A stretch of 6,916 bases of DNA from the NCBI GenBank assembly GCA_036570145.1, contig DATCPJ010000246.1:1-6916 (forward strand). Direction: 5' to 3'. The position numbers were made by a program, and so were the translations under genes. Positions 5,094-6,916 of the stretch are shown here, in pieces. Source of the stretch: UBA6019 sp036570145. Lineage in GTDB: Bacteria > Chloroflexota > Dormibacteria > Dormibacterales > Dormibacteraceae. Positions within the stretch are counted from its first letter, which is position 1. Each line of letters begins with the position of its first letter. A model generated the notes under the pieces. That model was not told where the DNA came from, did not search any database, and worked only from the letters and a program-made list of their open reading frames with translations.

Positions 5094-5954
5094 GTGGCCC
5101 GCTACCTCCTCAACCTGTTCGGCTCGGTCGAGGGCGCCATTCAGAAGGTCGGCTGGGTCGAGGTCATCGACGTCCTGATCGTGGCGGTGATCCTCTACCA
5201 GCTGCTGAAGCTGGTGCGCGGGACGCGGGCGGCGGAGCTGATCGTCGGCATCGTGCTTCTCTCGCTCGTCGGGGTGATCGCCAGCACCCTGAACCTGATC
5301 CTCCTCTCCTGGCTCTTCCGGAACGCGGCGCCGTTCGTCGTGATCGCCGTGATCGTGCTCTTCCAGCCGGAGCTCCGCAGGGCCCTCGACCAGGTCGGTA
5401 GGCTGAGCCACCTGAACCTCCAGCTCTCCCAGTTCAACCCCCAGGCCTTCAACCGGGGCGTAGCCGAGGCGATCCGCGCCGCCGAGCGCCTGAGCGCGCG
5501 CAAGACCGGCGCCCTGATCGTGTTCGAGCGCGAGGTCGGCCTCGAGGACTACGCGACGACCGGCGTCCGGATCAACGGCGAGCTGACCGCGGAGTTCCTG
5601 CAGACGATCTTCTTTCCCAACTCGCCGCTCCACGACGGTGCGGTGATCGTCCGCGGCAACGTTATCGTGGCGGCCGGCTGCCTGCTCCCGATGCCGGAGG
5701 AGCGGACGCGGGCCGCCGAGCGGCTGGGCACCCGGCACCGCGCCGCGATCGGCCTCTCCCAGGTCTCCGACGCCATCGTCCTGGTCGTCTCCGAGGAGAC
5801 CGGCTCGATCTCGGTCGTGGAGGACGGCAAGATCAACCGGAACCTCGATGCGGACGGCCTCCGCACCCGCCTCGTCGGCAGCCTCCAGCGGCGGGGCGCA
5901 ACGAACGGCCGCTCGCGCTCGCTCGCGGCGCTGATGGCGATCGGCAGGCGATAG
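5094..5954 (+). CDS. cdaA: membrane diadenylate cyclase CdaA
   Basis: CdaA joins two ATP molecules into cyclic-di-AMP, a second messenger that controls potassium and osmolyte balance and cell wall stability. The 286-residue product has the family plan: three membrane helices in the first 95 residues (about 25-41, 47-66 and 78-92), a linker with predicted helix, then the DAC (DisA_N) domain. The catalytic signature is intact: HDGAVIV (180-186) and GTRHRAAIG (212-220), followed by VVSEETGSISV (231-241). FQPELRRALDQVGR (90-103) is the typical junction after the third helix. The C-terminal tail after about residue 262 is basic and not conserved in appearance. The start is GTG 5094 with AAGG five bases upstream. 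The gene lies between argF (13 bases) and cdaR (zero bases). Single-helix CdaS and cytoplasmic DisA are excluded by the three-helix N-terminus and the absence of a DNA-binding C-terminal part. Confidence 0.95.
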   Translation: MARYLLNLFGSVEGAIQKVGWVEVIDVLIVAVILYQLLKLVRGTRAAELIVGIVLLSLVGVIASTLNLILLSWLFRNAAPFVVIAVIVLFQPELRRALDQVGRLSHLNLQLSQFNPQAFNRGVAEAIRAAERLSARKTGALIVFEREVGLEDYATTGVRINGELTAEFLQTIFFPNSPLHDGAVIVRGNVIVAAGCLLPMPEERTRAAERLGTRHRAAIGLSQVSDAIVLVVSEETGSISVVEDGKINRNLDADGLRTRLVGSLQRRGATNGRSRSLAALMAIGRR

Positions 5955-6916
5955 ATGAGCTGGATCGTCCAGAACTGGCAGCTGAAGCTGCTCGCTCTGG
6001 TTCTCTCGCTCGGCCTCTTCGCGGCGGTCGCCTTCGCGCAGAACCCGATCGTGATCAGCCAGGTCACCGCTCCCATCTCCTACGACAACGTCTCGCCCAG
6101 CCAGAGCATCTTCAGCGCGCCGCTGACCCAGCGGATCAACGTGACGGGCCTGGCGCAGAACGTCAGGATCGCCGGGCCGAACAGCGTCAGCGTCCACGTG
6201 GATGCCACGCGGCTCAAAAATGGGACCCAGGTCGTCGTCGGCCGGCCGCGGGTGGCGGTTCCCAATGTCAGCGCCCTGGACGACCAGATCCCCTTCACGA
6301 TCACGATCGACGACCGTGTGACGGTCGCGGTGCCGATCGAAACCAGGATCGACTACGCGGAGGGCTGGAAGCCGGTCGCCGACAAGATCGTCGTGACCCC
6401 GAGCAAGCTGACCTTCGTCGGCGCCGCGAGTGAGCTGAAGGACGTCAAGGCCTTCGTCAAGCCGGCGTCGCCGATCGCGGCCTCCAGCGCGGACATCCCG
6501 AGCCTGCCGATCCAGCTCGAGAAGAACGGCCGGCCCTTCCCGACGCCGACCGACACGATCCCTGCGACCACCATCGACTCGACGCTGAACGCCAGCCTTC
6601 ACGTCGAGGCCCAGCGGCCGAACCAGATCCGGCGTGTTCCCCTGGTCGAGACCCCCACCGGCACCCCGGCGGCCGGCTACCGGATCACGGCGCTCACGAT
6701 CGACCCCCTCTTTGTCGACCTGACCGGTTCGGTCGATGACCTGGCCAACATCAACAGCGTGATCCTGGCGCCGGTCTCCGTGGACGGGCAGTCCGCCACC
6801 TTCAGCCGCCCCGTCCGGCTCAATACGCTGCCGCCCAACATCACCAGCTCGGTGGGATCGGTGTCGGTGACGATCACGATCCAGAAGAACCCGGTCGTCC
6901 AGCCCAGCCCACCCCC
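5955..6916 (+). CDS. cdaR: YbbR-domain protein CdaR, regulator of CdaA (3' end outside window)
   Basis: The frame opens with ATG directly after the cdaA TAG and stays open to the right edge, giving 320 residues with no stop. CdaR proteins are anchored in the membrane by one N-terminal helix, carry several extracytoplasmic YbbR domains, and bind and modulate CdaA. Here the N-terminus reads NWQLKLLALVLSLGLFAAVA (7-26), typical of the family anchor. It is followed by repeated beta-rich units at about 35-110, 120-215 and 220-310. The YbbR style is clearest in VTPSKLTFVGAASELKDV (147-164) and IDPLFVDLTGSVDDLANI (249-266). AFAQN at the end of the anchor could be read as a signal peptidase site, but anchoring is the known mode. 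The last visible residues are proline-rich (VVQPSPPP). A weak AGG six bases before the start and the zero gap suggest translation coupled to cdaA. glmM is the usual next gene. Confidence 0.9.
   Translation, partial: MSWIVQNWQLKLLALVLSLGLFAAVAFAQNPIVISQVTAPISYDNVSPSQSIFSAPLTQRINVTGLAQNVRIAGPNSVSVHVDATRLKNGTQVVVGRPRVAVPNVSALDDQIPFTITIDDRVTVAVPIETRIDYAEGWKPVADKIVVTPSKLTFVGAASELKDVKAFVKPASPIAASSADIPSLPIQLEKNGRPFPTPTDTIPATTIDSTLNASLHVEAQRPNQIRRVPLVETPTGTPAAGYRITALTIDPLFVDLTGSVDDLANINSVILAPVSVDGQSATFSRPVRLNTLPPNITSSVGSVSVTITIQKNPVVQPSPP

Noticed and set aside
4983..6602. 539-codon open frame on the minus strand
   Set aside because: It is antisense to cdaA and cdaR and extremely rich in Asp, Arg, Gly and Val, as expected for the reverse of GC-rich coding DNA with few stops.
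1..6916. Mobile element, CRISPR array, tRNA or defence system
   Set aside because: No transposase, integrase, regularly spaced repeat, cloverleaf or defence domain was seen; all recognised genes except the ligase and the small membrane protein are core functions.

Overview
The window is a GC-rich stretch of bacterial chromosome in which every recognisable gene lies on the + strand. It starts inside the end of the large ribosomal protein cluster, with the C-terminus of rplQ (L17). This is followed by truA (tRNA pseudouridine synthase A), rplM (L13) and rpsI (S9). An AMP-forming acyl-CoA ligase of unknown substrate comes next. After a gap of about 200 bases holding two strong hairpins, there is a small unrecognised two-helix membrane protein, then argF (ornithine carbamoyltransferase), cdaA (membrane diadenylate cyclase) and the start of cdaR (YbbR family), which runs off the right edge.

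Likely organism: a high-GC Gram-positive or related lineage. The rplQ-truA-rplM-rpsI order, the strong G/C bias at third codon positions and the frequent TTG/GTG starts fit a deep-branching actinobacterium such as Thermoleophilia, or possibly a high-GC chloroflexote. This is inferred from layout and style; no rRNA or other marker in the window settles it.

Layout: 2-1863 is a tight translation block (gaps of 33 and 10 bases, then an 8-base overlap) whose members act on the ribosome or tRNA. 1909-3399 is the ligase, 45 bases after rpsI and therefore possibly read through from it. 3400-3601 is the only real intergenic region and probably ends the first transcript. From about 3602 to the right edge, the membrane protein, argF, cdaA and cdaR lie 27, 13 and 0 bases apart and look like one operon. 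cdaA and cdaR are known partners: cyclic-di-AMP synthase and its membrane regulator. In Firmicutes glmM usually follows them, so glmM is the predicted next gene.

No mobile element, CRISPR array, tRNA or rRNA was seen. The window is mostly core housekeeping DNA. The points most worth following up are the joining of argF to the cyclic-di-AMP genes, a pair of mutually exclusive RNA helices directly before the argF start, the unrecognised membrane protein, and the tandem hairpins at 3404-3500.
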